DNA of 64,000 nucleotides from Comamonas sp. Y33R10-2 (GTDB lineage Bacteria > Pseudomonadota > Gammaproteobacteria > Burkholderiales > Burkholderiaceae_C): contig NZ_CP079925.1 of NCBI RefSeq assembly GCF_019355935.1, positions 2,604,001 to 2,668,000 on the forward strand, in the 5' to 3' direction. Under the pieces are notes generated by a model, which saw nothing but the letters and a program-made list of their open reading frames with translations, made no database searches and was not told the origin of the DNA. Numbering within the stretch: the stretch's first letter is position 1; each line of letters opens with the position of its first letter. This document shows positions 10,080 through 18,653 of this stretch, one piece after another. Both the position numbers and the translations under genes were made by a program.

Positions 10080-10120
10080 GCAGGGTCCTTTGCGTCACAG
10101 CGTCAAACGGGGTGGCTGAG

Positions 10121-10597
10121 TTAATCGGCCTGATCACTTTCGCCGAAGTCTGAGCATGATGCCTCCCGCAAAACCCGCAAAGCCACGCCAGACGAAAAGC
10201 CGCGCGACGCCATAAAACGCATCTGTTTGGCCTTTTCCTTGATGTCGGCAGGTGGCGTGCCAAAGCGCTTGCGCCACAGCTCGCGGGCGCGCTCCAGTTC
10301 GGTATCGCGCAGCTGCTCGCCGGCATTGCGCACCACCTCATCATCCAGCCCTTTGCTGCGCAGCTCATGCAGCAGCCTTGCCGTGCCAAAGCGGCTGGCC
10401 TTGCTGTGAATGACGGATTCCATCACCCGTTGCTCGCTGATGAAGCCACGCTTTTCCAGCTCATCCAGTGTCGCGGGCAAGTCATCGCCCTCTTCCACAT
10501 ACGGCGCTAACTTGCGCAGCAGCTCCAGCCGCGAATGCTCGCGCTGGCTTAGCAGCTTCAAGGCGCGGCCTTTGATGGAAAGCCTGGCAAAGCTCAC
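10121..10597 (-). CDS. recX: Regulatory protein RecX
   Basis: Binds RecA filaments and limits or modulates recombinase and coprotease activity. The 158-residue, strongly charged, all-helical protein has the three tandem three-helix repeats of the family (LSQREHSRLELLRKL, then VIHSKASRFGTARLLHELRSKGL, then KAKQMRFMASRGFSSGVALRVL). The GTG at 10597 is preferred because GGAGA lies 6-7 bases upstream. A longer frame from 10633 would start inside the terminator hairpin. It follows recA, separated by a spacer that contains an intrinsic terminator, as in E. coli, where readthrough sets the low RecX level. Confidence 0.92.
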   Translation of the reverse strand: MSFARLSIKGRALKLLSQREHSRLELLRKLAPYVEEGDDLPATLDELEKRGFISEQRVMESVIHSKASRFGTARLLHELRSKGLDDEVVRNAGEQLRDTELERARELWRKRFGTPPADIKEKAKQMRFMASRGFSSGVALRVLREASCSDFGESDQAD

Positions 10598-10610
10598 GAT
10601 GCATCTCCAA

Positions 10611-10639
10611 AAACAAAAAAGCGCAGGGAACACCTGCGC
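10611..10639 (-). terminator. Intergenic terminator between recA and recX
   Basis: The stem GCGCAGG/CCTGCGC with a 5-nt loop (10621-10639) is followed on the minus strand by TTTTTTGTTT (complement of 10611-10620). It sits just before the recX Shine-Dalgarno, so recX must be expressed by readthrough or from an unseen promoter. Confidence 0.8.
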
Positions 10640-10737
10640 AAAGATGGCAACCTTTTGAACGACTCACCCTTTATCTAGAGATTGGTGAGTCATTCTTAAA
10701 ACTAGCGCACTCCAAACCAGACAGGCCAAGCAAAGGC

Positions 10738-10804
10738 ATCACCCCCTCCTTGGCGCTCAGCGCGCAAAGAGAGGGGAAGGCGCAAAGCGCCTCTGGGGGT
10801 GCCT
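10738..10804. repeat. GC-rich dispersed repeat, copy 1
   Basis: The core GAGAGGGGAAGGCGCAAAGC followed by GCCTCTGGGGGTG is shared, with small changes, by the segments at 17971-18040 and 61866-61921 (reversed). It holds a GGCGC-aaa-GCGCC hairpin. It lies between recA and its terminator, so it is in the recA transcript 3' region. Confidence 0.6.
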
Positions 10805-10811
10805 ACTAAAT

Positions 10812-11948
10812 TCAGCCAATCACGCCGTCTTCGTCAACATTGACGTTCTTTTCGGCCTTATCTGCCTTGTCGGCCTTCTTGCCCTTGGCAGTCTTGGCGT
10901 CTGGCATGTCAACGCCGTCGCTTGGCAGCAGCTTGATGCCCAGGCTATCGCGCACCTTGTTTTCAATTTCAAAGGCCAGCGCAGCGTTTTCACGCAGAAA
11001 TTCACGCGAGTTATCACGGCCTTGGCCGATTTTTTCGCCGTTGTAGGCATACCAGGCGCCGCTCTTGTCCAGAATCTTGGCGGTGACGCCCATATCCAGA
11101 ATTTCGCCTTCGCGGCTGATACCTTCGCCAAATAGAATGTCGAACTCGGCGGTCTTGAAAGGGGGCGAGACCTTGTTCTTCACGACCTTGACCTTGGTTT
11201 CGTTGCCGATCACCTCGTCACCCTTTTTGATGCTGCCAGTGCGGCGAATGTCCAGACGCACAGAGGCGTAGAACTTCAGCGCGTTACCGCCAGTTGTCGT
11301 TTCGGGCGAACCAAACATCACGCCAATCTTCATACGAATTTGGTTAATGAAGATGACCATGCAATTGGTCTTCTTGATAGTGGCAGTCAACTTGCGCAGC
11401 GCTTGGCTCATCAGGCGAGCTTGCAGGCCGGGCAGCGAATCGCCCATATCGCCTTCGATTTCAGCCTTGGGGGTCAGCGCAGCAACCGAGTCAATCACGA
11501 TCAAATCCACCGCACCCGAGCGCACCAAGCTATCGCAAATCTCCAGCGCTTGCTCTCCGGTGTCGGGCTGGCTGATCAGCAGCTCGTTGAGGTTCACACC
11601 CAGCTTTTGGGCGTAGCCCGTGTCGAGTGCGTGCTCGGCATCAATAAAGGCGCAGGTACCGGCCAGCTTTTGCATCTCGGCAATGACCTGCAGGGTCAAC
11701 GTGGTCTTGCCCGACGATTCTGGGCCGTAGATTTCGATCACGCGGCCACGGGGCAGGCCACCTACGCCCAGAGCAATGTCCAGACCCAGCGAGCCGGTGG
11801 AGACTACCTGAATGTCTTGAACCACTTCGCCCTCACCGAGCTTCATGATGGTGCCTTTGCCAAACTGTTTTTCAATTTGGGCGAGGGCAGCAGCCAGCGC
11901 TTTGGATTTTTCGCTGTTGGCGTCGTTGGTCTTGGCGATGGCGTTCAT
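10812..11948 (-). CDS. recA: Recombinase A
   Basis: ATP-dependent strand-exchange protein and SOS coprotease. The 378-residue protein has Walker [13 protein letters not shown], Walker [11 protein letters not shown], and the L1 and L2 DNA-binding loops (the latter within [20 protein letters not shown]). The acidic C-terminus ends DEDGVIG. GGAG lies 8 bases before the ATG. A LexA-type box sits about 60-75 bp upstream, so SOS induction is expected. Confidence 0.99.
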   Translation of the reverse strand: MNAIAKTNDANSEKSKALAAALAQIEKQFGKGTIMKLGEGEVVQDIQVVSTGSLGLDIALGVGGLPRGRVIEIYGPESSGKTTLTLQVIAEMQKLAGTCAFIDAEHALDTGYAQKLGVNLNELLISQPDTGEQALEICDSLVRSGAVDLIVIDSVAALTPKAEIEGDMGDSLPGLQARLMSQALRKLTATIKKTNCMVIFINQIRMKIGVMFGSPETTTGGNALKFYASVRLDIRRTGSIKKGDEVIGNETKVKVVKNKVSPPFKTAEFDILFGEGISREGEILDMGVTAKILDKSGAWYAYNGEKIGQGRDNSREFLRENAALAFEIENKVRDSLGIKLLPSDGVDMPDAKTAKGKKADKADKAEKNVNVDEDGVIG

Positions 11949-12006
11949 ATCAGGCTCCGAGAGGGGTGGGTGACTGTCTGTGGCCAGTCCTGTTTTTGCA
12001 TTCAGG

Positions 12007-12022
12007 CTGGATGCTTGAACAG
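12007..12022 (-). promoter_or_regulatory. LexA box upstream of recA
   Basis: On the minus strand the site reads CTGTTCAAGCATCCAG, flanked by TA on its 5' side. It fits the CTGT-N8-ACAG pattern with one change, CCAG for ACAG. It lies 59 bp upstream of the recA ATG, where a SOS operator is expected. It is also about 64 bp upstream of the divergent MarR gene. Confidence 0.75.
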
Positions 12023-12085
12023 TAGTTTATGGCCTTGTGCCAAACATTTGTTGAAATATTTAGTCAGTTTGCCTTACTATTATTG

Positions 12086-12577
12086 ATGAGCGAAATTTCA
12101 CCCGTCACCCCTGCGCAAGACGCTTGGCGCCAAACCCATCTGGGTCGCTTGCTAGGTCACGCCATGCGCCGCTTTGATGCCCGTGTGCTGCAGCTCATGG
12201 CCCGTGATGTGGATGTGCCGTTGGCGCTTTCCAATCTGGCGGCACGCGACAAGGTGGGGTCAGCGCATGTGCACATCACGCGTCACCTGTCGCTGGCAGG
12301 CGACCGCATAACCGATTTGGCCCAGAAGGCTGGCATGACCAAGCAGGCCATGGCCGATTTGGTTTTGCAATGCGAGGCGTGGGGGTTGGTCACGCGTGAG
12401 GCCGACCCACACGATGCGCGCGCCAAACGGGTGCGTTTTACCGAGGCGGGACTGGCTTGGCTGAACGCTTTTCATGCAGCGGTGACGCAAGCGGAAGTTG
12501 AGTTTCGTGAAGCCGTGGGAGACGATGTGGCCACCGTGGTTGCACTGGGCTTAGAGGCCTATGCAGACGGTTATTAA
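12086..12577 (+). CDS. MarR-family transcriptional regulator
   Basis: 163-residue winged-helix regulator. The DNA-binding core is SLAGDRITDLAQKAGMTKQAMADLVLQCEAWGLVTREADPHD with the usual wing and RVRFTEAGLAWL after it. The ATG at 12086 (MSEISPVTPAQ) is preferred over 12029 because the extra 19 hydrophobic residues come from the recA promoter region. It is divergent from recA and shares the LexA-box spacer, so it may be SOS-linked. Ligand and target are unknown. Confidence 0.85.
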   Translation: MSEISPVTPAQDAWRQTHLGRLLGHAMRRFDARVLQLMARDVDVPLALSNLAARDKVGSAHVHITRHLSLAGDRITDLAQKAGMTKQAMADLVLQCEAWGLVTREADPHDARAKRVRFTEAGLAWLNAFHAAVTQAEVEFREAVGDDVATVVALGLEAYADGY

Positions 12578-12689
12578 GAGCCTCTATAAAGCGCTCTGAC
12601 TACGGCCAAACACCCACAGAGAAAACACCAGTGCGTCTCTACAATGTCTGAAAAAGTGCTCACAGCACACACAACAGCAGGAGACAAAC

Positions 12690-13364
12690 ATGCGCATTCT
12701 GATTGCCGAGGACGATCAAGTCTTGGCCGATGGTTTGCTACGCACGCTGCGCAGCTCGGGCGCCGTGGTCAGTCATGTGGCCAATGGCAGCGAGGCCGAT
12801 ACCGCCTTGCTGACCAACAGCGAATTTGATTTGCTGATTCTCGATTTAGGCCTGCCCAAAGTGCATGGGCTAGAAGTGCTCAAGCGCCTGCGCGGGCGCG
12901 GTGATGCGCTGCCGGTGCTGATTCTTACCGCAGCCGATTCCATCGAAGAACGCGTGCAGGGTCTGGACTATGGCGCTGACGATTACATGGCCAAACCGTT
13001 TGCCCTGTCAGAACTAGAAGCTCGCGTGCGCGCCTTGACCCGGCGCGGCATGGGCGGGGCCAGCTCCAGCATCAAGCATGGCCCATTGGTCTATGACCAG
13101 ACCGGGCGCGTTGCCACCATTGACGGCAAGATGATTGAGCTGTCTGCCCGGGAGATGGGGCTGCTGGAAGTGCTGCTGCAGCGTGCGGGCCGTCTGGTTA
13201 GCAAAGACCAGTTGGTGGAGCGCCTGTGCGAATGGGGCGAAGAGGTGAGCAACAACGCCATCGAGGTCTATATCCACCGCCTGCGCAAGAAGATTGAAAA
13301 GGGGCCGATTCGTATCGCTACGGTGCGAGGTCTGGGTTACTGTTTAGAAAAGATACCGCATTAA
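12690..13364 (+). CDS. tctD: OmpR/PhoB-type response regulator, TctD-like
   Basis: 224-residue regulator with a receiver domain (acidic pair at residues 8-9, phosphoacceptor Asp52 in LLILDLGLPK, Lys104 in YMAKPF) and a C-terminal winged-helix domain (about 125-220, ending RIATVRGLGYCLEK). GGAG lies 6 bases before the ATG. The kinase gene follows 83 bp later and a Bug receptor after that, the arrangement of TctDE-type systems that control tricarboxylate uptake. The symbol rests on that context and general similarity. Confidence 0.85.
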   Translation: MRILIAEDDQVLADGLLRTLRSSGAVVSHVANGSEADTALLTNSEFDLLILDLGLPKVHGLEVLKRLRGRGDALPVLILTAADSIEERVQGLDYGADDYMAKPFALSELEARVRALTRRGMGGASSSIKHGPLVYDQTGRVATIDGKMIELSAREMGLLEVLLQRAGRLVSKDQLVERLCEWGEEVSNNAIEVYIHRLRKKIEKGPIRIATVRGLGYCLEKIPH

Positions 13365-13447
13365 ATTCACTCATTAATTGATAGCTGTTAGTCCTTATTT
13401 ATCAATGACTAGAGGCTAGAAATGCTTACAACTCACGAGCCATCGCC

Positions 13448-14938
13448 TTGAAGATCTTTCAGCGTGAGCAGCGCTCCCTTTTTGGTGAAATTCTGGACTG
13501 GATGCTTACGCCGATGCTGCTGCTATGGCCAGTCAGTCTGGCGCTGACTTGGCTGGTGGCGCAAGAGCTGGCCAACAAACCCTTTGACCGCGCACTGGAG
13601 TACAACGCTCAGGCGCTGGCGCAACTGGTCATGGTGCAGCGCGGCAAGGTGCAGTTCAACTTGCCGCAATCAACCAGCGAAATTTTGCGAGCCGATGAGT
13701 CGGATACGGTGTTTTTTCAGGTCAACGGCACCAAGGGCGAATACATCACCGGCGAGCGTGACCTGCCCCGCCCCCCAACACCTGAAGAAGACCCGCCCAC
13801 CGGCACCGTGCTGCTGCGCGATGTGGAGTACAAGGGCATTGATTTGCGTGTGGCCTATATCTGGGTGCGCATGCCGCTGCCCGGTGAGCCCAGTGCGCTG
13901 GTGCAGGTGGCAGAGACGCGTGAAAAGCGCAGCGTGCTGGCCACAGAAATTATCAAGGGCGTGATGCTGCCGCAGTTCGTCATCTTGCCACTGGCCGCGC
14001 TGCTGGTCTGGCTGGCGCTGGCACGCGGCATCAAGCCGCTACACCGGCTGGAAGAGCGCATTCGCGCCCGCAAGCCCGAAGATCTCTCTCCCATCAATCA
14101 CAAAGATGTGCCGCTAGAAGTGGTGCCGCTGGTCGATTCCGTCAATGATTTGCTGCAGCGCCTCGATGACTCCATCGTCACGCAAAAACGTTTTTTGGCC
14201 GATGCGGCGCACCAGCTCAAAACCCCTTTGGCGGGTCTGCGCATGCAGGCCGATCTGGCGCAACGCGAGGGCACGAATACCGAGGATTTGAAGCGCTCCT
14301 TGGCGCAAATCGGCCGCTCATCCATGCGCGCCACGCACACCGTCAATCAACTCCTCGCGCTGGCGCGGGCCGAGAGTGCGGTGCCCGCCATGCAGGGCTG
14401 CAATTTGGTACACATCGTCACCGACGTGTTTCAAGACTGCCTGCCGCGTGCCATGGCCAAGCATATTGACTTGGGTTACGAGGGGGCCAGCGCCAGCACG
14501 CCCGGCGTTTGGCTCAACGGCAACACCACGCTGCTGGCCGAGCTGGTGCGCAACTTGCTGGATAACGCCATCAACTACACGCCTTCGAGCAGCGAGCGCC
14601 CCGGCGTGATCACGGTGCGCGTGCAGGCCGATCACTTTGGTCAGGTGCTGCTGCTACAAGTGGAAGACTCTGGCCCCGGCGTGCCGCTGTCTGATCGGGA
14701 GCTGATTTTTCAGCCCTTTTACCGGGCGCTGGGTAACGAGGCAGATGGCTCAGGTCTGGGCCTGCCCATTGTTTTAGAGATTGCCCGCCAGCATGGCGCG
14801 CAGGTGCTGCTGCAAGACGCAAAGCCCGCTCAGACGCCTCCCGGCGCGCTTTTTACCGTGCGCTTTAAGGCCATACCCACTGCGTCTTCCGCTCCAACTT
14901 CGGGTCAAGCGCAGGCTCTTCATGCGCTCAAACTCTAA
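13448..14938 (+). CDS. tctE: Sensor histidine kinase, TctE-like
   Basis: 496-residue inner-membrane kinase that should phosphorylate the preceding regulator. It has a TM helix at about 20-38, a periplasmic sensor loop, a second TM helix at about 172-193, and a short linker. The HisKA box has His255 in DAAHQLKTPLAG. The ATPase domain shows N box NLLDNAINY, G1 DSGPG and G2 GSGLGLPIV. The start is a TTG at 13448 (KIFQREQRSLFGEILDW matches relatives). No ATG in that position exists, and the next ATG (13502) would cut the conserved N-terminus. Confidence 0.85.
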   Translation: MKIFQREQRSLFGEILDWMLTPMLLLWPVSLALTWLVAQELANKPFDRALEYNAQALAQLVMVQRGKVQFNLPQSTSEILRADESDTVFFQVNGTKGEYITGERDLPRPPTPEEDPPTGTVLLRDVEYKGIDLRVAYIWVRMPLPGEPSALVQVAETREKRSVLATEIIKGVMLPQFVILPLAALLVWLALARGIKPLHRLEERIRARKPEDLSPINHKDVPLEVVPLVDSVNDLLQRLDDSIVTQKRFLADAAHQLKTPLAGLRMQADLAQREGTNTEDLKRSLAQIGRSSMRATHTVNQLLALARAESAVPAMQGCNLVHIVTDVFQDCLPRAMAKHIDLGYEGASASTPGVWLNGNTTLLAELVRNLLDNAINYTPSSSERPGVITVRVQADHFGQVLLLQVEDSGPGVPLSDRELIFQPFYRALGNEADGSGLGLPIVLEIARQHGAQVLLQDAKPAQTPPGALFTVRFKAIPTASSAPTSGQAQALHALKL

Positions 14939-15080
14939 TGACCTAAACAGCGGAAATTGCGTATTTCGTAAATGAATGTTCCCCATAGAATCAACAGCAC
15001 TAATGGTCTGACAGAGAGTCAGCGCTCGCGCACTCTTTACGTAGTCGTTTTGGAATAATTGGATCCTAGGAACACTTTTG

Positions 15081-16058
15081 ATGCAACGTCGCCTCTTTAT
15101 CTGCACCGCTACCGCTGCGGCCATCGCCTCTTCATTCTCTGGTCTGAGCTTTGCTCAGGACACATCGCGCCCCATCCGCATCGTTGTGCCATTTCCTCCT
15201 GGTGGCCCTACCGATATGGTTCCTCGCAACATGCAAGACGTGCTGCCCAAGCTGCTGGGCGGTCAGTCCGTGGTGATTGAAAACAAGGCCGGTGCTGGCG
15301 GCTCTATCGGTATGGCAGAAGTGGCCCGTGCCGCTGATGGCGTGACCTTTGGCGTGGCAACTCTCTCCACCCACGGCGTGAACCCCGCGGTGTTCAAGAA
15401 GCTGCCTTATGGCGCAGTGAACGACTTTGTGGGCGTGACAGAAATAGTCAAGGCTCCCGGCGTTCTGCTCATCAACCCCAAAATGATTCCCGTCAAGACG
15501 TTTGCCGAATTCGTTGCCTACCTCAAGGCCAACCCCGGCAAGGTGTCTTACGCAACGCCCGGCAACGGCACCATCGGTCACATGTGGGGCGCGCAGTTCC
15601 TCAAGAGCACGGGCACCGAAATGCATCACATCCCCTATCGCGGCTCTGCTCCTGCGATCAACGATGTGCTGGGCGGCCAAGTGCCCGTGTATTTCGACCA
15701 GGTGAACTCTTCGCTGCCTCACATCAAGTCCGGCAAGGTGCGCGCTTTGGCGGTGTCTTGGAGTGAGCGCCTTGATGTGCTGCCCGAAGTGCCAACCTAT
15801 GCGCAGGCCGGTCACCTCGACCTGAACGAGCCATCGTGGTTCGGCTTGGTCGCACCCAAGAGCACACCCGTCGCTCAAGTCGAGCGCATGCAAAAGGCGG
15901 TTGTCGCCGCTTTGAATGACCCGGCCGTCAAGCAACGCTTGGCTGCTCAAGGTCTGTATCCATCGGGCACATCAAGCGCTGACTTCACCAAGCAAATTAA
16001 CTCTGAAGTGGCCAAGATGAAAAAAATTGCAGCCACGTCCAATATTCAAATGGACTAA
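15081..16058 (+). CDS. Bug-family (TctC-like) periplasmic solute-binding protein
   Basis: 325-residue periplasmic receptor. The signal peptide ends LSFAQD at about residue 26, then IRIVVPFPPGGPTDMVPR, the ligand-site loop of the family. The segment HHIPYRGSAPAINDVLGGQV is a second hallmark. AGGAA (15069-15073) precedes the ATG at 15081. An in-frame TTG three bases earlier is less likely. It sits 142 bp after the TctDE-like pair, which probably responds to the same ligand. No TctAB permease follows, so the receptor may serve signalling or a distant permease. Confidence 0.92.
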   Translation: MQRRLFICTATAAAIASSFSGLSFAQDTSRPIRIVVPFPPGGPTDMVPRNMQDVLPKLLGGQSVVIENKAGAGGSIGMAEVARAADGVTFGVATLSTHGVNPAVFKKLPYGAVNDFVGVTEIVKAPGVLLINPKMIPVKTFAEFVAYLKANPGKVSYATPGNGTIGHMWGAQFLKSTGTEMHHIPYRGSAPAINDVLGGQVPVYFDQVNSSLPHIKSGKVRALAVSWSERLDVLPEVPTYAQAGHLDLNEPSWFGLVAPKSTPVAQVERMQKAVVAALNDPAVKQRLAAQGLYPSGTSSADFTKQINSEVAKMKKIAATSNIQMD

Positions 16059-16115
16059 AAAACCAAGAGCAGCTTGCGCCTATCGCAACTGTTTTTGATC
16101 ACTGCTCTAGACAGC

Positions 16116-16144
16116 AAAAAGGCCTGCAGATGCAGGCCTTTTTT
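16116..16144. terminator. Bidirectional terminator between convergent genes
   Basis: The 7-bp stem GGCCTGC/GCAGGCC with loop AGAT is flanked by an A run and a T run, so it can serve the Bug gene on plus and the SPOR-like gene on minus. Confidence 0.85.
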
Positions 16145-16179
16145 ACGCTGGTAGCTATCAAAATTAATAAGGCCAATGA

Positions 16180-17025
16180 CTACTTGGCACAAGCCTTGAG
16201 CGATTTTGGCAGCAGGTTATTGCCTGCCAGCACCATCACATCGCTCTTGAAGCTCGCTGTCGCCTTGGGCAGGCGCAGCGCATAGCTCGTCACCTCGGCG
16301 CGCTCTTGCACCACGCGTGCACTGCGCACGCCCTGACGCATCAAGCTCGCTAGCTGGCGCTGTGCCGCATCTTCTGACGAGAAACGGCCCAGCGACAAAC
16401 CGGGCTCAAAGTTGCCACCTACGCGATCAAAATCCACATTCATCAGGCGCAGTTCAGCGCGCTTGCGATCTCTAAACTCCGCATCGGGGAACTTGCCCAT
16501 ATAGACCATCCAGCGGCCGCTTTGGTGGCTAGGCACCAACTCCCAATCGCCCTTGGCTTTGCTGGCAAGCGCACGGCGAATACTGTCAGCCTGAACTTCT
16601 TCAATGCCACTGGCCTGATAGCAGGTCTCAACTTCCTTGACCTCCTTCACTGCCTTGGCTTCTTTCACTTCCTTCGCAGCGACAGGGACGGCTTCAACCT
16701 TGGCATCAGGCTGGACGGCTGGCGGAACGTCGGGTTTGGCCTCGGGCTTGATCTCGGGTTTAGCTGCCTGCTCTGGCACGGCTACAGGCGCCGATTCAGG
16801 ATGAGAAGTCGCTCCAGCTTCTGGCTGAGCCGCCTCAGCAGGCTCGCTATTTCTGGCCCGCTCAACTTCGGGGAGCACCAGCGCGTCGGGTTTGATCTGC
16901 TCATGCACTCTCTGCGGCTCAGACTGCACTTCCGGCGTCAGCCCCATGCCGGCCAGATGACCCTGACTCCACAGGTAGTAACCTGCGTTACCAAGCACCA
17001 GCAGCAAGAAAATAATTCTCAGCAT
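16180..17025 (-). CDS. SPOR-like domain protein with single membrane anchor
   Basis: 281-residue protein: N-terminal TM helix (about 2-20, LRIIFLLLVLGNAGYYLW), then a long Pro/Glu/Ala/Lys-rich disordered linker (about 45-135). A C-terminal folded part (about 175-245) resembles a SPOR domain (WMVYMGKFPDAEFRDRKRAELR, later LGRFSSEDAAQRQLASLM). SPOR domains bind denuded peptidoglycan at division sites, so a cell-envelope role is inferred. It lies 20 bp after birA on the same strand. A coaE or FtsN role is not claimed. Confidence 0.7.
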   Translation of the reverse strand: MLRIIFLLLVLGNAGYYLWSQGHLAGMGLTPEVQSEPQRVHEQIKPDALVLPEVERARNSEPAEAAQPEAGATSHPESAPVAVPEQAAKPEIKPEAKPDVPPAVQPDAKVEAVPVAAKEVKEAKAVKEVKEVETCYQASGIEEVQADSIRRALASKAKGDWELVPSHQSGRWMVYMGKFPDAEFRDRKRAELRLMNVDFDRVGGNFEPGLSLGRFSSEDAAQRQLASLMRQGVRSARVVQERAEVTSYALRLPKATASFKSDVMVLAGNNLLPKSLKACAK

Positions 17026-17045
17026 AAGTCTCCTCGAATATCGTT

Positions 17046-17876
17046 TTAATTCGGTAGCGGGCTACTCGCCGGGCGCACACTAATTTCTGAGCTGGTCACC
17101 GCCTGCACTCCCGCAGGCGTGCGTACCAAAAATCCGCCATCCGCTGCCACGCCTTCGGCCATGCCTGTCGTGCCATCGCTCAGGTTCACCTCGCGCCCCA
17201 TCAACAAATCACGCTGCTTAAAGCGAGGCATGACAGGCTCAAAGCCGTGCTGTGCAAAGGCCTCAATCTCAGCCACCAACGCCGGCAGTATGCAGCCCAG
17301 CGCGGTGGGGGCATCTAACGCCATATCCAGCTCTTGCAAACAGGCTGGGGCCGTGCGCATGCCATCACCAGCGCGCGGGCGAATATTGATGCCAATGCCA
17401 ATCACCACATAGCGCGGCGCGCTCATATCGTGCTGCTGGCTGCCGACAAAGCTGGCGGTCTCAATCAGAATGCCAGCCAGCTTGCGGTCGCCCTCCAGCC
17501 ATAAATCATTGGGCCACTTGATGCCAATTTTGGGCCCACGCCCTGCAGCGGGCAGACGGGGCTGCAGGCTCTCAGCGACGCTCACCCCCACGGCCAGCGA
17601 CAAGCCAGACCAATCCTTGGGCGCCAGCGGCAAGCCCAGCGAAAACATCAGCGAATCACCCACGCCACTAACCCAATTACGCCCTAGTCGGCCACGGCCT
17701 TGGGTTTGCTGCTCTGCAATCAGGAGTGTCGGATCCGTCAACCCCGCACGCGCACGGCGCATGAGTTCGGTGTTGCTGGAGTCAATAGTGGGCAGCACCT
17801 CCACCGTAAAACCCGGCAACTGCGGTGCAATGGTTTCCCACAAAGCTTCGGCATTCCAGTGAATCGGCTGGGTCAT
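17046..17876 (-). CDS. birA: Biotin--[acetyl-CoA-carboxylase] ligase
   Basis: Attaches biotin to the carboxyl carrier protein of acetyl-CoA carboxylase through biotinyl-AMP. The 276 residues hold a ligase domain (SSNTELMRRA, GRGRLGRNWVSGVGDSL with the Gly-Arg-Gly-Arg-x-Gly loop, IKWPNDLWL) and a small C-terminal SH3-like domain. The N-terminal helix-turn-helix of E. coli BirA is absent, so it should be a ligase without repressor activity. Confidence 0.93.
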   Translation of the reverse strand: MTQPIHWNAEALWETIAPQLPGFTVEVLPTIDSSNTELMRRARAGLTDPTLLIAEQQTQGRGRLGRNWVSGVGDSLMFSLGLPLAPKDWSGLSLAVGVSVAESLQPRLPAAGRGPKIGIKWPNDLWLEGDRKLAGILIETASFVGSQQHDMSAPRYVVIGIGINIRPRAGDGMRTAPACLQELDMALDAPTALGCILPALVAEIEAFAQHGFEPVMPRFKQRDLLMGREVNLSDGTTGMAEGVAADGGFLVRTPAGVQAVTSSEISVRPASSPLPN

Positions 17877-17970
17877 GTCTATCTATCCAAATCTAAAAAC
17901 CGTCTGCGCACTCAAAAACTGGCGCACTCTGAATCCAGAGACAGCCAGCAAGCGCCGCCGCGCAGCGAAG

Positions 17971-18040
17971 CTGTCGTCCCCGTCCCGTAGCGCACAGCGC
18001 GTAGAGAGAGGGGGAAGCGGCAAAGCCGCTCAGGGGGTGT
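17971..18040. repeat. GC-rich dispersed repeat, copy 2
   Basis: Matches the copies at 10738-10804 and 61866-61921. The core is GAGAGAGGGGGAAGCGGC, AAA, GCCGCTCAGGGGGTG. It runs into the 3' end of the SET gene, whose last codons (…SNTP and stop) are supplied by the repeat. Confidence 0.6.
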
Positions 18041-18536
18041 TGCTAGGCATCGGAGGTTTCCAGCCCCTTTTCGGTGCCAGCATGGTTCCCCGGCAATTTT
18101 GCGCGCCGCAGTAGCAAACGTATTCCGCCTTGAGCTTGGCGGTGTAGCGCTCTTCCACCATCAGGCCGTAGTCATAGTTCAACTCTTCGCCCGCTGCAAT
18201 ATTGCGCAGCGCAACGATGTAAACACGGCCATCGACCTCATCGGTATAGCAATTGGGCGCGCAGCTGTGGTTGATCCACCGCGAGGAATTTCCCTTATGC
18301 GTGGCGTCAATCACTCGCTCATCATCGACTTGGAAGTAAAAGGTGTGATTGGGCTGACTAGGGTCATGTGGGTGACGGTCTTGGGCTTGCTCCCAGTCAA
18401 TCACCTCTCCCACATACTCAATAATGGTTTCGCCTTCAGCAATATCCTGCACGGCGAAAACACCTTTACCGTGCACGCCGGAGCGTTTGGCCTGTATGCG
18501 ACGGCCTGTTGATGGTGCTAAGGATGTGCGGGACAT
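18030..18536 (-). CDS. SET-domain protein-lysine methyltransferase
   Basis: 168-residue protein that is almost only a SET plus post-SET fold. It shows the N-terminal KRSGVHGKGVFAVQDIAEGE, the cofactor and catalytic motif NHSC (89-92) in RWINHSCAPNC, and the catalytic-Tyr block GEELNYDYG (117-124). The post-SET zinc motif is CxCxxxxC (Cys141, 143, 148), with Cys96 as a likely fourth ligand. The family methylates lysines with SAM; the bacterial substrate is unknown. It diverges from topB across 117 bp. The ATG at 18536 is preferred, though 18563 would add nine residues. The stop lies in a dispersed repeat. Confidence 0.88.
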   Translation of the reverse strand: MSRTSLAPSTGRRIQAKRSGVHGKGVFAVQDIAEGETIIEYVGEVIDWEQAQDRHPHDPSQPNHTFYFQVDDERVIDATHKGNSSRWINHSCAPNCYTDEVDGRVYIVALRNIAAGEELNYDYGLMVEERYTAKLKAEYVCYCGAQNCRGTMLAPKRGWKPPMPSNTP

Positions 18537-18555
18537 GGTTTCTCTGATACTTTGA

Positions 18556-18586
18556 ATATGCACACATGTGCGCGTACGCGCGCGTG
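18556..18586. promoter_or_regulatory. 31-nt alternating purine-pyrimidine tract (potential Z-DNA)
   Basis: Every step from 18556 to 18586 alternates purine and pyrimidine, with CACATGTG (18563-18570) and the palindrome GCGCGTACGCGC (18570-18581) inside. Such runs flip to Z-DNA under negative supercoiling. It sits in the divergent SET/topB promoter region. Confidence 0.7.
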
Positions 18587-18604
18587 AGAAGCGAATTGTA
18601 TGAG

Positions 18605-18628
18605 CCTGAGCACTTGTTCAGACTCAGG
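18605..18628 (+). promoter_or_regulatory. Small hairpin in the topB leader
   Basis: CCTGAG/CTCAGG arms (18605-18610 and 18623-18628) enclose a 12-nt loop 25 bases before the topB start. It could influence translation. Function is not shown. Confidence 0.35.
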
Positions 18629-18653
18629 TGGTTAATGACGACGAGAACACACA

